Numbered from the stretch's first letter, positions 16,785-25,873 are shown. The stretch is 64,000 bases of DNA from Mycolicibacterium komossense (GCF_025822605.1 NZ_JACKTY010000010.1:1-64000), one strand, 5' to 3'. Notes: a model not told the origin generated them from the letters alone. Numbers and translations are program-made.

Positions 16785-19248
16785 CGAAGGGCGTCACGAC
16801 CGGCAAGCCTCTGATGTCCCGCGGGTGTCAGCGGGTGAGACCGGTCCGCCCAAACATGCCGTGTCCGACAGCGAGACCAGCCGGCTGCCCCGTTCGGAGG
16901 CACCGCCGCTGATGACGCGCACGTCCCCCGGGCAGGCACGCGCGGCCGTACCGCCGGACGCCCGCCCGACCGCCGTCATTCCGCTCGTTCGTGGCGATCT
17001 CGATCCGCGCCTGCGTGACCCGGTCGACGCCGTCAAGGCGGCCCTGGATGGCACGCCGCCGCCCATCCCGCCCAATCGTGATCTGCCGCCCACCGGCGGT
17101 GGCGGGGGTGACGGGCCACGGCCGAATCCGCTCCGTCGGATCAACTGGAAATGGGTGCGACGGGGCCTTGCGGCCGCCGCGGTGGTGCTCATCGTGTTGC
17201 CGATCATCACGTTCGGGATGGCCTATTTCATCGTCGACGTGCCCAAACCCGGCGATATCCGCACCAACCAGGTGTCGACGATCCTGGCCAGCGACGGATC
17301 CGAGCTGGCGAAGATCGTTCCGCCGGAAGGAAACCGGGTCGACGTCAGCATCGACCAGATTCCGGTGCATGTCCGCGACGCGGTGATGGCCGCCGAGGAC
17401 CGGGACTTCTACACCAACCCCGGGTTCTCGTTCACCGGCTTCCTGCGGGCGTTCAAGAACAACATTTTTGGCGGTGATCTGCAGGGCGGTTCCACGATCA
17501 CCCAGCAGTACGTGAAGAACGCGCTCGTCGGCGATCAGCGCACCGGCCTCGGCGGCCTCGTCCGCAAGGCCAAGGAACTTGTCATCTCGACGAAGATGTC
17601 GCGCGAATGGTCCAAAGATCAAGTGCTGCAGTCGTATCTGAACATCATCTATTTCGGCCGCGGGGCCTACGGGATCGGCGCGGCATCGAAGGCTTACTTC
17701 AACAAGCCGGTAGATCAGCTGACCGTCGCCGACGGCGCGTTGCTGGCCGCGCTCATCCAGCGGCCGTCCACGCTGGATCCCGCTGTCGACCCGGAGGGGG
17801 CCGCGAAGCGGTGGAACTGGGTGCTCGACGGCATGGTTGACATGGGTGCCCTGTCGGCCAGCGACCGTAAGGCCCAGGTCTTTCCGCCGACGGTGTCACC
17901 GGATGAGGCTCAGAACGACGGCCAGACGACGGGCCCGAACGGGCTGATCGAACGGCAGGTCACCAAGGAACTGCTGGATCTGTTCAACATCAGCGAGCAG
18001 CAGCTCAACACCGAGGGCCTGCAGGTCACCACCACGATCGACCCGAAGGCCCAGGCCGCCGCGGAGGCTGCGGTCACCAACACCCTTGAGGGCCAGGACC
18101 CTGATATGCGGTCGGCGGTGGTGTCGATCGATCCGAGAACCGGCGGCGTGAAGGCTTACTACGGCGGATCGGATGCCAACGGGTTCGACTTCGCGCAAGC
18201 CGGCCTGCCGACCGGTTCGTCGTTCAAGGTGTTCGCTCTCGTCGCTGCGCTGGAGCAGGGTATCGGCCTGGGTTACCAGGTGGACAGCTCCCCGGTGACC
18301 GTCAACGGCATCAAGATCACCAACGTCGAGGGTGAGGGCTGCGGCACCTGCAATATCGCCGAGGCGTTGAAGCAGTCGCTGAACACCAGCTATTACCGGT
18401 TGATGTTGAAGCTGAAGAACGGTCCTCAGGATGTCGCCGACGCCGCCCACGCAGCTGGTGTCGCGGACAGCTTCCCCGGCGTCGACCACACGCTGTCCGA
18501 GGACGGCAAGGGTGGCCCGCCGAACAACGGAATCGTGCTGGGCCAGTATCAGACTCGGGTGCTCGACATGGCCTCGGCCTACGCCACTCTGGCGAATTCC
18601 GGTGTCTACCACGCGCCGCACTTCGTCCAGAAGGTCGTCAACTCGCAAGGTCAGGTGCTGTTCGACGCCGGCTCCCAGGACACCAACGGCGAGCAGCGCA
18701 TTCCCAAGGCGGTCGCCGACAACGTCACCGCCGCCATGCAGCCGATCGCCGGGTACTCCCGCGGCCACAACTTGGCCGGCGGGCGCGCCTCGGCGGCGAA
18801 GACCGGTACGAATCAGCTCGGTGACACCGATGCCAACCGCGATGCCTGGATGGTCGGGTACACCCCGTCCCTGTCGACCGCGGTGTGGGTGGGCACCACC
18901 GACGGCACCAGGCCGTTGGTCACCAGCTCCGGCTCTTCGGTCTACGGTTCGGGTCTGCCGTCGGACATCTGGAAGGCCACGATGGACGGTGCTCTGAAGG
19001 GCACCGACAACGAGACCTTCCCGAAGCCGACCGAGATCGGCGGCTACGCCGGTGTGCCCGCGCCGCCGCCGCCCCCGCCGCCGCCACCGCCGGTCGATCC
19101 GCTGGCGCCGCTGCCCGGCACCGTCATCCAGCCCAGTATCGAAGTGGCACCGGGCATCACGATTCCGCTCGGCCCACCGACCACGGTGACCGCCGAGCCG
19201 CCGCCGCCGGGCGACCCTAACGCCCTCGTTCCGCCTCCGCCGCCGTGA
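16777..19248 (+). CDS. ponA1: Bifunctional penicillin-binding protein PonA1 (class A PBP)
   Basis: It polymerises and crosslinks peptidoglycan. The 823-residue chain has a Pro-rich cytoplasmic N-terminus of about 125 residues and one membrane helix near residues 129-153. The GT51 glycosyltransferase follows, with catalytic Glu207 in AAEDRDFYT and GGSTITQQYVKN. The transpeptidase has Ser481-x-x-Lys484 (GSSFKVF), SLN at 534-536 and KTG at 675-677. An extracytoplasmic Pro-rich tail contains a run of about 12 prolines. The GTG start overlaps the DUF5318 stop by 8 bases, which gives the long form known in M. tuberculosis. The downstream membrane gene overlaps its stop by four bases (GTGA). Confidence 0.95.
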   Translation: MNSEGRHDRQASDVPRVSAGETGPPKHAVSDSETSRLPRSEAPPLMTRTSPGQARAAVPPDARPTAVIPLVRGDLDPRLRDPVDAVKAALDGTPPPIPPNRDLPPTGGGGGDGPRPNPLRRINWKWVRRGLAAAAVVLIVLPIITFGMAYFIVDVPKPGDIRTNQVSTILASDGSELAKIVPPEGNRVDVSIDQIPVHVRDAVMAAEDRDFYTNPGFSFTGFLRAFKNNIFGGDLQGGSTITQQYVKNALVGDQRTGLGGLVRKAKELVISTKMSREWSKDQVLQSYLNIIYFGRGAYGIGAASKAYFNKPVDQLTVADGALLAALIQRPSTLDPAVDPEGAAKRWNWVLDGMVDMGALSASDRKAQVFPPTVSPDEAQNDGQTTGPNGLIERQVTKELLDLFNISEQQLNTEGLQVTTTIDPKAQAAAEAAVTNTLEGQDPDMRSAVVSIDPRTGGVKAYYGGSDANGFDFAQAGLPTGSSFKVFALVAALEQGIGLGYQVDSSPVTVNGIKITNVEGEGCGTCNIAEALKQSLNTSYYRLMLKLKNGPQDVADAAHAAGVADSFPGVDHTLSEDGKGGPPNNGIVLGQYQTRVLDMASAYATLANSGVYHAPHFVQKVVNSQGQVLFDAGSQDTNGEQRIPKAVADNVTAAMQPIAGYSRGHNLAGGRASAAKTGTNQLGDTDANRDAWMVGYTPSLSTAVWVGTTDGTRPLVTSSGSSVYGSGLPSDIWKATMDGALKGTDNETFPKPTEIGGYAGVPAPPPPPPPPPPVDPLAPLPGTVIQPSIEVAPGITIPLGPPTTVTAEPPPPGDPNALVPPPPP

Positions 19249-20930
19249 CGGACGGAAACGCGCAGGCTCTCGACGATTCAGCGCATGCGGGGCGGCCGGC
19301 CACGGTCTCGCCGCAGCCTCTGGCGGCCGACCGGCGAAGCGATGACGATCGCGATCTGCCCAGTCGCACCGACTCGCTGGGGTCCGCCCTGTCCGAGGTG
19401 GTCGGCGGCCCGGTCGGCCGACACGCCCTGATCGGCCGGCAGCGGTTCTTCACCCCACTGCGCGTGATGTTCGTGATCGCCTTGGTGTTCTTGGCGCTGG
19501 GATGGACGACGAAATCCGCCTGCCTGCAGACGGTCGGGACCGGCACCGGTGACCAGAAGGTGGCGAACTGGGCCAACCAGCGCGCCTATTACGAGCTCTG
19601 CTACTCCGACACGGTGCCCCTGTATGGCGCAGAGTTGTTGAGCCAGGGCAAGTTTCCGTACAAGTCCAGCTGGCTGGAGATGAAGGACGGTAAGCCCGCC
19701 CTGCAGTACGACGGCCAGCCTGCGGTGCGCTACATGGAGTATCCGGTGTTGACCGGGGTCTACCAGTACGTGTCGATGGCGTTGGCGAAAACCTATACGG
19801 CACTGACCAAAGCGACGGCGCTGCCGGTGGTCGCCGAAGTGGTGATGTTCTTCAACATCGCGGCACTGGGACTCGCCCTGGCGTGGCTGGCGACGGTATG
19901 GGCGACCTCCGCGCTCGCCGGCAGACGCATCTGGGATGCCGCGCTGGTGGCGGGGTCGCCGATCCTGATCTTCCAGGTCTTCACCAACTTCGACGCGCTG
20001 GCAACGGCTTTCGCGATCGGTGGGATGTTGGCGTGGGCCCGGCGAAAACCGTATCTGGCGGGTGTGCTGATCGGGCTTGGCGTGGCCGCGAAGCTCTACC
20101 CGTTGCTCTTGCTGCTGCCGGTGGTGTTGCTCGGGATCCGCACGGGGCGCTTGACGGGTGCCGCCAAGGCAGCGCTGGCTGCGTTCGTGGCCTGGCTGGT
20201 GGTGAACCTGCCGATCATGGTGTTGTTCCCGCGGGGGTGGTCGGAGTTCTTCCGACTCAACACCCGTCGCGGCGACGATATGGATTCGCTGTACAACGTG
20301 GTCAAGAGCTTCACCGGATGGGGCGGTTTCGACCAGAATCTGGGGTTGTGGCAGCCGCCGACGCTCTTGAACGCGGTGAGCGCCCTGTTGTTCGCGGCGT
20401 GTTGTGCGGCGATCGGTTACGTGGCGCTGACGGCACCGCGGCGACCCCGCGTGGCACAGCTGGCCTTCCTGGTGGTGGCGGCCTTCCTGCTGACCAACAA
20501 GGTGTGGAGCCCGCAGTTCTCGCTATGGCTGGTGCCACTGGCGGTGCTGGCGTTGCCGCATCGCCGAATCCTGTTGGCGTGGATGACGATCGATGCACTG
20601 GTCTGGGTGCCCAGGATGCTGTTCCTCTACGGCGAACAGAATCGGGGGCTGCCCGAACAGTGGTTCACCACAACGGTTCTGCTCCGCGATATCGCGGTCG
20701 TCGTGTTGTGTGCCCTGGTCGTCCAGCAGATTTACCGCCCGGAGCTGGATCTGGTGCGTTGGCGTGGGCGCCAGGATGATCCAGCCGGCGGCCCCTTCGA
20801 CCGGGCGGCCGATGATCCACCGAAGTGGCTGCCGGATCTGCTGCGGCCCGCCGCGTTGCGTCGGGTGCCGTTGGTGCCGCCGGCCGAGGAGCCCGAGCTG
20901 GCCGCCGCGGGGGAGGCGGGAGGCCGCTAG
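19245..20930 (+). CDS. Polytopic membrane glycosyltransferase-like protein (GT87/DUF2029, Rv0051 homologue)
   Basis: A 561-residue protein with a hydrophilic N-terminus of about 75 residues and roughly ten membrane helices, for example VVLLGIRTGRL and the FAAWLVVN-like segments. It ends in a charged cytoplasmic tail. The pattern fits the GT-C fold of polyprenyl-phosphomannose-dependent mannosyltransferases (GT87, DUF2029). An Asp-rich first loop expected of GT-C enzymes is plausible in the YSDTVPLYGAELLSQGKFPYK region. The activity has not been shown. Its GTG start overlaps the ponA1 stop, so it is made with the penicillin-binding protein, as in M. tuberculosis. Confidence 0.82.
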   Translation: MTDGNAQALDDSAHAGRPATVSPQPLAADRRSDDDRDLPSRTDSLGSALSEVVGGPVGRHALIGRQRFFTPLRVMFVIALVFLALGWTTKSACLQTVGTGTGDQKVANWANQRAYYELCYSDTVPLYGAELLSQGKFPYKSSWLEMKDGKPALQYDGQPAVRYMEYPVLTGVYQYVSMALAKTYTALTKATALPVVAEVVMFFNIAALGLALAWLATVWATSALAGRRIWDAALVAGSPILIFQVFTNFDALATAFAIGGMLAWARRKPYLAGVLIGLGVAAKLYPLLLLLPVVLLGIRTGRLTGAAKAALAAFVAWLVVNLPIMVLFPRGWSEFFRLNTRRGDDMDSLYNVVKSFTGWGGFDQNLGLWQPPTLLNAVSALLFAACCAAIGYVALTAPRRPRVAQLAFLVVAAFLLTNKVWSPQFSLWLVPLAVLALPHRRILLAWMTIDALVWVPRMLFLYGEQNRGLPEQWFTTTVLLRDIAVVVLCALVVQQIYRPELDLVRWRGRQDDPAGGPFDRAADDPPKWLPDLLRPAALRRVPLVPPAEEPELAAAGEAGGR

Positions 20931-20980
20931 CCGCGGCGGCCCGATGTTTCGGCTCCTGGTGGGCCGGGAAGGCGGACGGA

Positions 20981-21163
20981 ATGGCGCGTGGTGATCATCC
21001 GGAGCGGACGGCGTTCTACGGCGTGTGCCTGCTGGCAGGCGCCTTTCTGGCGCTGTGGCTGGCCACGTCGGTGCCGATCCGGTGGCTGTCGATCACCATC
21101 GGCGTGCTGGCAGTCCTCGCCACCGGCGCGGGGTTTCTGATGACCTTCCGGGATCTGGGCTAG
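20981..21163 (+). CDS. Small two-helix membrane protein
   Basis: A 60-residue protein, MARGDHPERTAFYGVCLLAG onward, with two predicted membrane helices and a short charged N-terminus. It follows the GT87-like gene by 50 bases on the same strand and precedes the rpsF operon. The purine-rich GGAAGGCGGACGG stretch before the ATG could serve as a ribosome site. I do not recognise a family, but small hydrophobic proteins occur here in related genomes. The function is unknown. Confidence 0.6.
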   Translation: MARGDHPERTAFYGVCLLAGAFLALWLATSVPIRWLSITIGVLAVLATGAGFLMTFRDLG

Positions 21164-21325
21164 CGACCCGGGCGCTTCCGCGGGGCACTACGTCGGTCGT
21201 GTGAGCTGCGCGGATTTCATTTCACCAGCGAGTTTCCTGTAACCTAACCCGGTTGCCGACGCAGGCGACCCTCCTGTCACGGAACTACCGTGGCCGCAGA
21301 CGACCATAGGAGGTGAGGTGTTCCC

Positions 21326-21616
21326 ATGCGTCCATACGAAATCATGGTCATCCTTGACCCGACCCTTGACGAGCGCACAGTAGCTCCGTCCCTGGAGACG
21401 TTCCTGAACGTCATCCGTAAAGACGGCGGCACCGTTGAGAAAGTTGACATCTGGGGCCGCCGCCGGCTGGCCTACGAGATCGCCAAGCACGCTGAGGGCA
21501 TTTACGCCGTCGTCGACGTCAAGGCAGAGCCCGCCACGGTGTCTGAGCTCGACCGTCAGCTCAGCCTGAACGAGTCGGTGTTGCGCACCAAGGTCATGCG
21601 GACCGACAAGCACTAG
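21326..21616 (+). CDS. rpsF: 30S ribosomal protein S6
   Basis: Small-subunit protein that pairs with S18 in the platform. The sequence [19 protein letters not shown] and the [17 protein letters not shown] motif are diagnostic. At 95 residues it has the usual length. AGGAGGTGAGGTG lies about 7 bases before the ATG. It heads the rpsF-ssb-rpsR-rplI operon. The 160 bases upstream contain TAACCT around 21242, a possible -10 box. Confidence 0.98.
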   Translation: MRPYEIMVILDPTLDERTVAPSLETFLNVIRKDGGTVEKVDIWGRRRLAYEIAKHAEGIYAVVDVKAEPATVSELDRQLSLNESVLRTKVMRTDKH

Positions 21617-21690
21617 TTGCCGAACGTCTGTCGTGTGTCGTGCGGCGTGCGTAGGCTCGCCCGCAACACAGACTTATCCAGGAGGATCTC

Positions 21691-22212
21691 GTGGCTGGTG
21701 ACACCACCATCACCGTTGTCGGAAACCTGACCGCCGACCCCGAACTGCGCTTCACGCCGTCCGGTGCGGCCGTCGCCAACTTCACTGTGGCGTCGACGCC
21801 CCGCATTTTCGATCGCCAGAGCAGCGAATGGAAGGACGGCGAAGCGCTGTTCCTGCGCTGCAACATCTGGCGCGAAGCTGCGGAGAACGTGGCGGAAAGC
21901 CTGACGCGTGGATCGCGGGTCATCGTGACCGGCCGGCTCAAGCAGCGTTCGTTCGAGACCCGCGAGGGTGAGAAGCGCACGGTGTTCGAGGTCGAGGTCG
22001 AAGAGATCGGTCCGTCGCTGAAGTACGCGACCGCCAAGGTCAACCGTGCGAACCGCAGTGGCGGTGGGGGCGGTGGCTTCGGTGGTGGTAGCGGTGGCGG
22101 TGGCGGATCCCGTCCGGCTGCCGGTGGCAGCAGCGCTCCTGCCGACGATCCCTGGGGCAGCGCCCCGGCGTCGGGTTCCTTCGCCGGTAGCGACGACGAA
22201 CCCCCCTTCTGA
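21691..22212 (+). CDS. ssb: Single-stranded DNA-binding protein
   Basis: A homotetrameric protein that coats single-stranded DNA in replication and repair. The OB-fold covers residues 1-115 ([19 protein letters not shown], then [16 protein letters not shown]). A Gly-rich linker follows, and the acidic C-terminal tip DDEPPF binds partner proteins. AGGAGG precedes the GTG start. The 173-residue length is slightly longer than M. tuberculosis SSB owing to the glycine linker. It lies between rpsF and rpsR as in all mycobacteria. Confidence 0.98.
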   Translation: MAGDTTITVVGNLTADPELRFTPSGAAVANFTVASTPRIFDRQSSEWKDGEALFLRCNIWREAAENVAESLTRGSRVIVTGRLKQRSFETREGEKRTVFEVEVEEIGPSLKYATAKVNRANRSGGGGGGFGGGSGGGGGSRPAAGGSSAPADDPWGSAPASGSFAGSDDEPPF

Positions 22213-22274
22213 ACACTGATCGCTTGAGTTTTGTGGCGCCAGCGCCACCGTTGCATTGAGAAAGAGATAGACAC

Positions 22275-22541
22275 ATGGCCAAGTCCTCCTCCACGAAGAG
22301 GCGTCCCGCCCCCGAGAAGCCGATCAAGACACGCAAGTGTGTCTTCTGCTCCAAGAAGGGCAAGAACCAGAACATCGATTACAAGGACACCGGTCTGCTG
22401 CGCACGTATATCAGCGAACGCGGCAAGATCCGTGCCCGCCGCGTGACCGGCAACTGCGTGCAGCACCAGCGCGATATCGCGATCGCGGTCAAGAATGCCC
22501 GCGAGGTGGCTTTGCTGCCCTTCGGGTCGGCGACCCGCTAA
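22275..22541 (+). CDS. rpsR: 30S ribosomal protein S18 (zinc-type, C+)
   Basis: An 88-residue S18 carrying the cysteine motif CVFC and a later Cys in VTGNCVQH. These residues identify the zinc-binding C+ paralogue rather than the zinc-free copy that mycobacteria hold in the Zur regulon. It binds 16S rRNA together with S6, whose gene is in the same operon. The basic N-terminus [16 protein letters not shown] is typical. Confidence 0.96.
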   Translation: MAKSSSTKRRPAPEKPIKTRKCVFCSKKGKNQNIDYKDTGLLRTYISERGKIRARRVTGNCVQHQRDIAIAVKNAREVALLPFGSATR

Positions 22542-22582
22542 GACCTCGGTCCCGGCTCAACACAACGTAGAAAGATCTACCG

Positions 22583-23041
22583 ATGAAACTCATTCTGACC
22601 GCCGAGGTGGAGCATCTGGGTGCGCCCGGCGAGACCGTAGAAGTCAAGGACGGCTACGGACGTAACTACCTGCTGCCGCGTGGCCTGGCCATCGTGGCCA
22701 GCCGGGGCGCGCAGCGCCAGGCCGACGAGATCTCCAGGGCCCGGGAGATCAAGACCGTCCGCGACGTCGAACACGCGCAGGAGATCAAGGCCGCCATCGA
22801 CGGCCTGGGACCGGTCACGCTGACCGTCCGGACTGCAGGCGACAGTGGCAAGCTGTTCGGTTCGGTGACCGCCGGCGACATCGTCGCGGCCATCAAAAAG
22901 GCCGGCGGACCCAACCTCGACAAGCGCACCGTGCACCTGCCCAAGGCGCACATCAAGGCCGTCGGTGCCCACTCCGTCACGGTGAATCTGCACTCCGGTG
23001 TGGATGCCACCGTCTCGCTGGACGTCGTCGCCGAGAAATAA
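22583..23041 (+). CDS. rplI: 50S ribosomal protein L9
   Basis: A 152-residue two-domain ribosomal protein. The N-terminal rRNA-binding domain has [14 protein letters not shown] long connecting helix and a C-terminal domain ([16 protein letters not shown]) follow. It ends the rpsF operon, with a hairpin terminator starting 17 bases after the stop. GTAGAAAGATC precedes the ATG at typical distance. Confidence 0.97.
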   Translation: MKLILTAEVEHLGAPGETVEVKDGYGRNYLLPRGLAIVASRGAQRQADEISRAREIKTVRDVEHAQEIKAAIDGLGPVTLTVRTAGDSGKLFGSVTAGDIVAAIKKAGGPNLDKRTVHLPKAHIKAVGAHSVTVNLHSGVDATVSLDVVAEK

Positions 23042-23057
23042 CTCGTAGCGTCAATTA

Positions 23058-23095
23058 CCCCGGTGGAAGCCTTCTCGGGCATCCACCGGGGTTTT
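23058..23095 (+). terminator. Rho-independent terminator of the rpsF-rplI operon
   Basis: CCCCGGTGGA (23058-23067) pairs with TCCACCGGGG (23082-23091), and TTTTG follows directly. It lies just behind rplI. Confidence 0.85.
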
Positions 23096-23123
23096 GCTGT
23101 GTCCTCTGGCGAACTGCGCCGGC

Positions 23124-23368
23124 TGTGGACATTCCAGCGAACCTAACCCTTCGTTAACCTGGCGCATAAGTAGACGCAATACAACACGCCCGACATGGCA
23201 ACCCGGCTCGACACGCCGACGACTTTCCCATCCACAGACGCCTCCGGGGTCTACGGTGCGTTTATCTGCGTAGATGCTCCAAAATCAGATAGTTGTCCAC
23301 AGGTTCTCCCCACCCCCTCAACATGGCTGAGCGGACCTATGCACACGCCATCCACAACGCTATGCACA
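23124..23368. promoter_or_regulatory. Cluster of DnaA-box-like 9-mers upstream of dnaB
   Basis: Six box-like sites lie within 245 bases. They are ATGTCCACA on the minus strand (23124-23132), CCATCCACA (23228-23236), TTGTCCACA (23293-23301, the mycobacterial consensus), CTATGCACA (23337-23345), CCATCCACA (23348-23356) and CTATGCACA (23360-23368). The three last are spaced 11-12 bases apart, about one helical turn. No gene occupies this 490-base gap. The sites suggest DnaA control of dnaB or a secondary DnaA-binding locus. Confidence 0.45.
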
Positions 23369-23492
23369 AGGGCGGGTTGCGCCGCCGCCAGCAACGTCTA
23401 GCGTCATGCGGGCGTCATTGCGGCGCGGGGTCAGGCCCGGGACTTGCGGGTCTTTTTGTCGGAGGCCTGCGGTAAGAGTCAAAGCACGAACG

Positions 23493-23508
23493 TCGAATAT
23501 ACGTTCGA
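23493..23508. promoter_or_regulatory. Near-perfect LexA (SOS) box before dnaB
   Basis: TCGAAT-ATAC-GTTCGA differs at one position from the mycobacterial SOS box TCGAAC-N4-GTTCGA. It ends 26 bases before the dnaB ATG, where a bound repressor would block transcription. Confidence 0.6.
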
Positions 23509-23534
23509 CGGAGTGAGGGGAGTGCTGGCGCTGT

Positions 23535-25340
23535 ATGGCCGTAGTCGATGATCTTGGGCAGCCCGGTACGGATACGCCGCCGCCCAGCGAGGATTTCGGG
23601 CGCCAACCGCCGCAAGACATGGCCGCAGAACAGTCCGTCCTGGGCGGGATGCTGCTGAGCAAGGACGCCATCGCCGACGTCCTGGAACGCCTGCGTCCGG
23701 GTGACTTCTACCGACCAGCCCATCAGAACGTCTACGACGCCATCCTCGACCTCTACGGGCGTGGGGAGCCTGCTGATGCCGTCACCGTCGCCGCGGAGCT
23801 CGACCGTCGCGGCCTGCTCCGCAGGGTCGGTGGCGCGCCCTATCTGCACACCCTGATCTCGACGGTGCCGACCGCGGCCAACGCCGGCTATTACGCGGGC
23901 ATCGTGGCCGAGAAGTCGCTGCTGCGGCGCCTCGTGGAGGCCGGTACGCGGGTGGTGCAGTACGGCTACGCCGGTGCCGAAGGCGCTGACGTCGCCGAGG
24001 TCGTCGACCGTGCGCAGGCCGAGATGTACGACGTTGTCGAGCGCCGGACGTCCGAGGACTTCGTCATCCTGGAGCACCTGCTGCAGCCGACGATGGATGA
24101 GATCGACGCCATCGCCTCCAACGGCGGCGTGGCCAGCGGCGTGCCGACCGGTTTCACCGAGCTCGATGAGCTGACCAACGGACTGCATCCCGGCCAGATG
24201 ATCGTCGTCGCGGCCAGGCCCGGTATGGGCAAGGCGCTGGCGTTGGACACGCCACTGCCGACACCGACGGGCTGGACCACGATGGGTGAGATCGCGGTGG
24301 GTGACGAGTTGCTCGGCGCTGATGGCCTGCCCACACGGGTTGTCGCTGCGACGGAGGTGATGTTCGGCCGGCCGTGCTACGAAGTCGAGTTCTCCGACGG
24401 AACAGTGATCATCGCCGATGCAGACCATCAGTGGCCGACTGAGAGCGGTATCCGAACGACCGCCGAATTGCGTTGTGGTGCAGATCGGCTGATTCCGGCG
24501 ACGCTGCCTTCCCGGGTCGGGGGTACGACGGCCCTGTTGGCGTTGGGTGTGAATGTGGCGTGGGTGCGGGCGATAGAGAGCGTGCCGGTGCGTTGCGTGC
24601 AGGTCGACAACGAGTCGCATCTTTACCTCGCCGGTGAGGGGATGGTGCCGACCCACAACTCGACCCTCGGATTGGACTTCCTGCGCTCCTGCTCGATCAA
24701 GAACCGCATGCCGAGCATCGTGTTCTCATTAGAAATGAGCAAGTCCGAGATCGTCATGCGACTGCTCTCGGCCGAGGCCAAGATCAAGCTGGCCGATATG
24801 CGGTCGGGCCGGATGAGCGACGACGACTGGACGCGCTTGGCCCGACGGATGAGTGAGATCAGCGAGGCGCCGCTGTTCATCGACGATTCGCCGAACCTGA
24901 CGATGATGGAGATCCGCGCCAAAGCCCGTCGGCTGCACCAAAAGGTGGGGCTGCGGCTCATCGTGCTCGACTATCTGCAGCTGATGACCTCCGGTAAAAA
25001 GGTGGAGTCCCGCCAGCAGGAGGTCTCCGAATTCTCCAGGCAAATCAAGCTTTTGGCGAAGGAGCTGGAAGTTCCGGTGGTCGCGATGAGTCAGCTGAAT
25101 CGCGGTCCGGAACAGCGCACCGACAAGAAGCCGATGCTTTCTGACCTTCGCGAGTCGGGATCTATCGAGCAGGATGCGGACATGGTGGTGCTCCTACACC
25201 GGCCGGACGCCTTCGAGCGAGACGACCCACGCGGTGGTGAGGCCGACCTCATCGTCGCCAAACACCGTGCGGGACCGACGAAGACGATCACGGTTGCCCA
25301 CCAGTTGCACCTGTCGAAGTTTGTGGACATGGCGCACTAG
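23535..25340 (+). CDS. dnaB: Replicative DNA helicase DnaB with an in-frame mini-intein
   Basis: The hexameric helicase that unwinds DNA at the fork. The N-terminal primase-binding domain contains PPQDMAAEQSVLGGML. The RecA-like domain has the P-loop ARPGMGK/ST, which the intein (residues 234-375) splits between Lys and Ser. Walker B appears as LRLIVLDYLQLM, then SEFSRQIKLLAKEL and the HRPDAFERDD region near the C-terminus. Without the intein the helicase is 459 residues, the usual size. Removal of the intein is needed for activity, since the insertion destroys the ATP site. It is the last backbone gene before the mobile region. Confidence 0.97.
   Translation: MAVVDDLGQPGTDTPPPSEDFGRQPPQDMAAEQSVLGGMLLSKDAIADVLERLRPGDFYRPAHQNVYDAILDLYGRGEPADAVTVAAELDRRGLLRRVGGAPYLHTLISTVPTAANAGYYAGIVAEKSLLRRLVEAGTRVVQYGYAGAEGADVAEVVDRAQAEMYDVVERRTSEDFVILEHLLQPTMDEIDAIASNGGVASGVPTGFTELDELTNGLHPGQMIVVAARPGMGKALALDTPLPTPTGWTTMGEIAVGDELLGADGLPTRVVAATEVMFGRPCYEVEFSDGTVIIADADHQWPTESGIRTTAELRCGADRLIPATLPSRVGGTTALLALGVNVAWVRAIESVPVRCVQVDNESHLYLAGEGMVPTHNSTLGLDFLRSCSIKNRMPSIVFSLEMSKSEIVMRLLSAEAKIKLADMRSGRMSDDDWTRLARRMSEISEAPLFIDDSPNLTMMEIRAKARRLHQKVGLRLIVLDYLQLMTSGKKVESRQQEVSEFSRQIKLLAKELEVPVVAMSQLNRGPEQRTDKKPMLSDLRESGSIEQDADMVVLLHRPDAFERDDPRGGEADLIVAKHRAGPTKTITVAHQLHLSKFVDMAH
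24234..24659 (+). other. Class 3 mini-intein in the DnaB P-loop
   Basis: A 142-residue insertion begins with Ala (ALALDTPLPT) and ends His-Asn before the extein Ser. Class 3 inteins lack the N-terminal Cys/Ser nucleophile and use a Trp-Cys-Thr set. Here Trp67 follows DADHQ in block B, Cys121 is in VRCVQVD (block F), and Thr140 is in MVPTHN (block G). His65 and the terminal His141-Asn142 are also present. There is no homing endonuclease, so it cannot spread by itself. Close relatives occur in mycobacterial and mycobacteriophage DnaB proteins. Confidence 0.9.
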
Positions 25341-25357
25341 GCGGACTATTGCGTGGC

Positions 25358-25395
25358 TTCTCAAGTTTAATGTCGAATTCTCAAGTGAAATGTCC
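25358..25395. repeat. Two 18-bp direct repeats, IS21-terminal style
   Basis: TTCTCAAGTTTAATGTCG (25358-25375) and TTCTCAAGTGAAATGTCC (25378-25395) match at 15 of 18 positions with a 20-base period. Multiple terminal repeats of this kind are typical of IS21-family ends. No istA or istB is next to them, so this is probably a scar. Confidence 0.4.
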
Positions 25396-25400
25396 ACCTA

Positions 25401-25416
25401 ATGTCCAATTGGACAT
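25401..25416. repeat. Perfect 16-bp palindrome
   Basis: ATGTCCAATTGGACAT lies in the scar region between dnaB and the IS3 element, partly echoing the ATGTCC of the adjoining repeats. It could be part of an old transposon end. Confidence 0.4.
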
Positions 25417-25576
25417 GGAAGTGAGATTTTTCAGGTGCCGCAGGTGCGCTAGCAGACGCCCGTAGAAATCTTCGACTGAGGCACGACGGGGTGACACGAA
25501 TTCGCGGCGGGGACTGCCCCCAGTTTGGTTGACTCCTGGCCTGTGAGGATTCGTCCTTGCTGGAAGGATCAATCTC

Positions 25577-25873
25577 GTGCCGAGGCCGTTTCCTGCCGAG
25601 TTCCGAGCAGATGTCATCGCTGTGGCCCGCCGGGGTGAGGCGCCGTTGCGCCAGATAGCGAAGGACTTCGGGATTTCGGAGGCCTGTCTGCATCGCTGGC
25701 TCAAGATGGCCGACCGGGAGGACGGTGTCGGGCGGCCCGTGTCTGCGGCGGCTTCTGGGGATGTGTCGGCGCAGCTGCGCGAAGCGCACAAGCGGATCAA
25801 ACTCCTCGAGCAGGAGGCTGAAGTGATGCGCCGCGCGGTTGGCTACCTGTCCCGGGACGCCAACCCAAAATGA
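25577..25873 (+). CDS. IS3-family transposase OrfA
   Basis: A 98-residue helix-turn-helix protein. MPRPFPAEFRADVIAVARRG and IAKDFGISEACLHRWLK form the HTH, and the LREAHKRIKLLEQEAEVMRR leucine-zipper helix follows. In intact relatives its TGA overlaps the orfB ATG (ATGATG) and a -1 slip at the CCCAAAA stretch makes the fusion transposase. Here the IS110 element sits exactly at that overlap, so only OrfA can be made. Confidence 0.88.
   Translation: MPRPFPAEFRADVIAVARRGEAPLRQIAKDFGISEACLHRWLKMADREDGVGRPVSAAASGDVSAQLREAHKRIKLLEQEAEVMRRAVGYLSRDANPK

Noticed and set aside
16777..19248. Short form of PonA1 beginning near the membrane helix
   Set aside because: The long frame from the GTG at 16777 overlaps the upstream gene by 8 bases and matches the 820-residue class A PBP; the N-terminal Pro-rich part is real.
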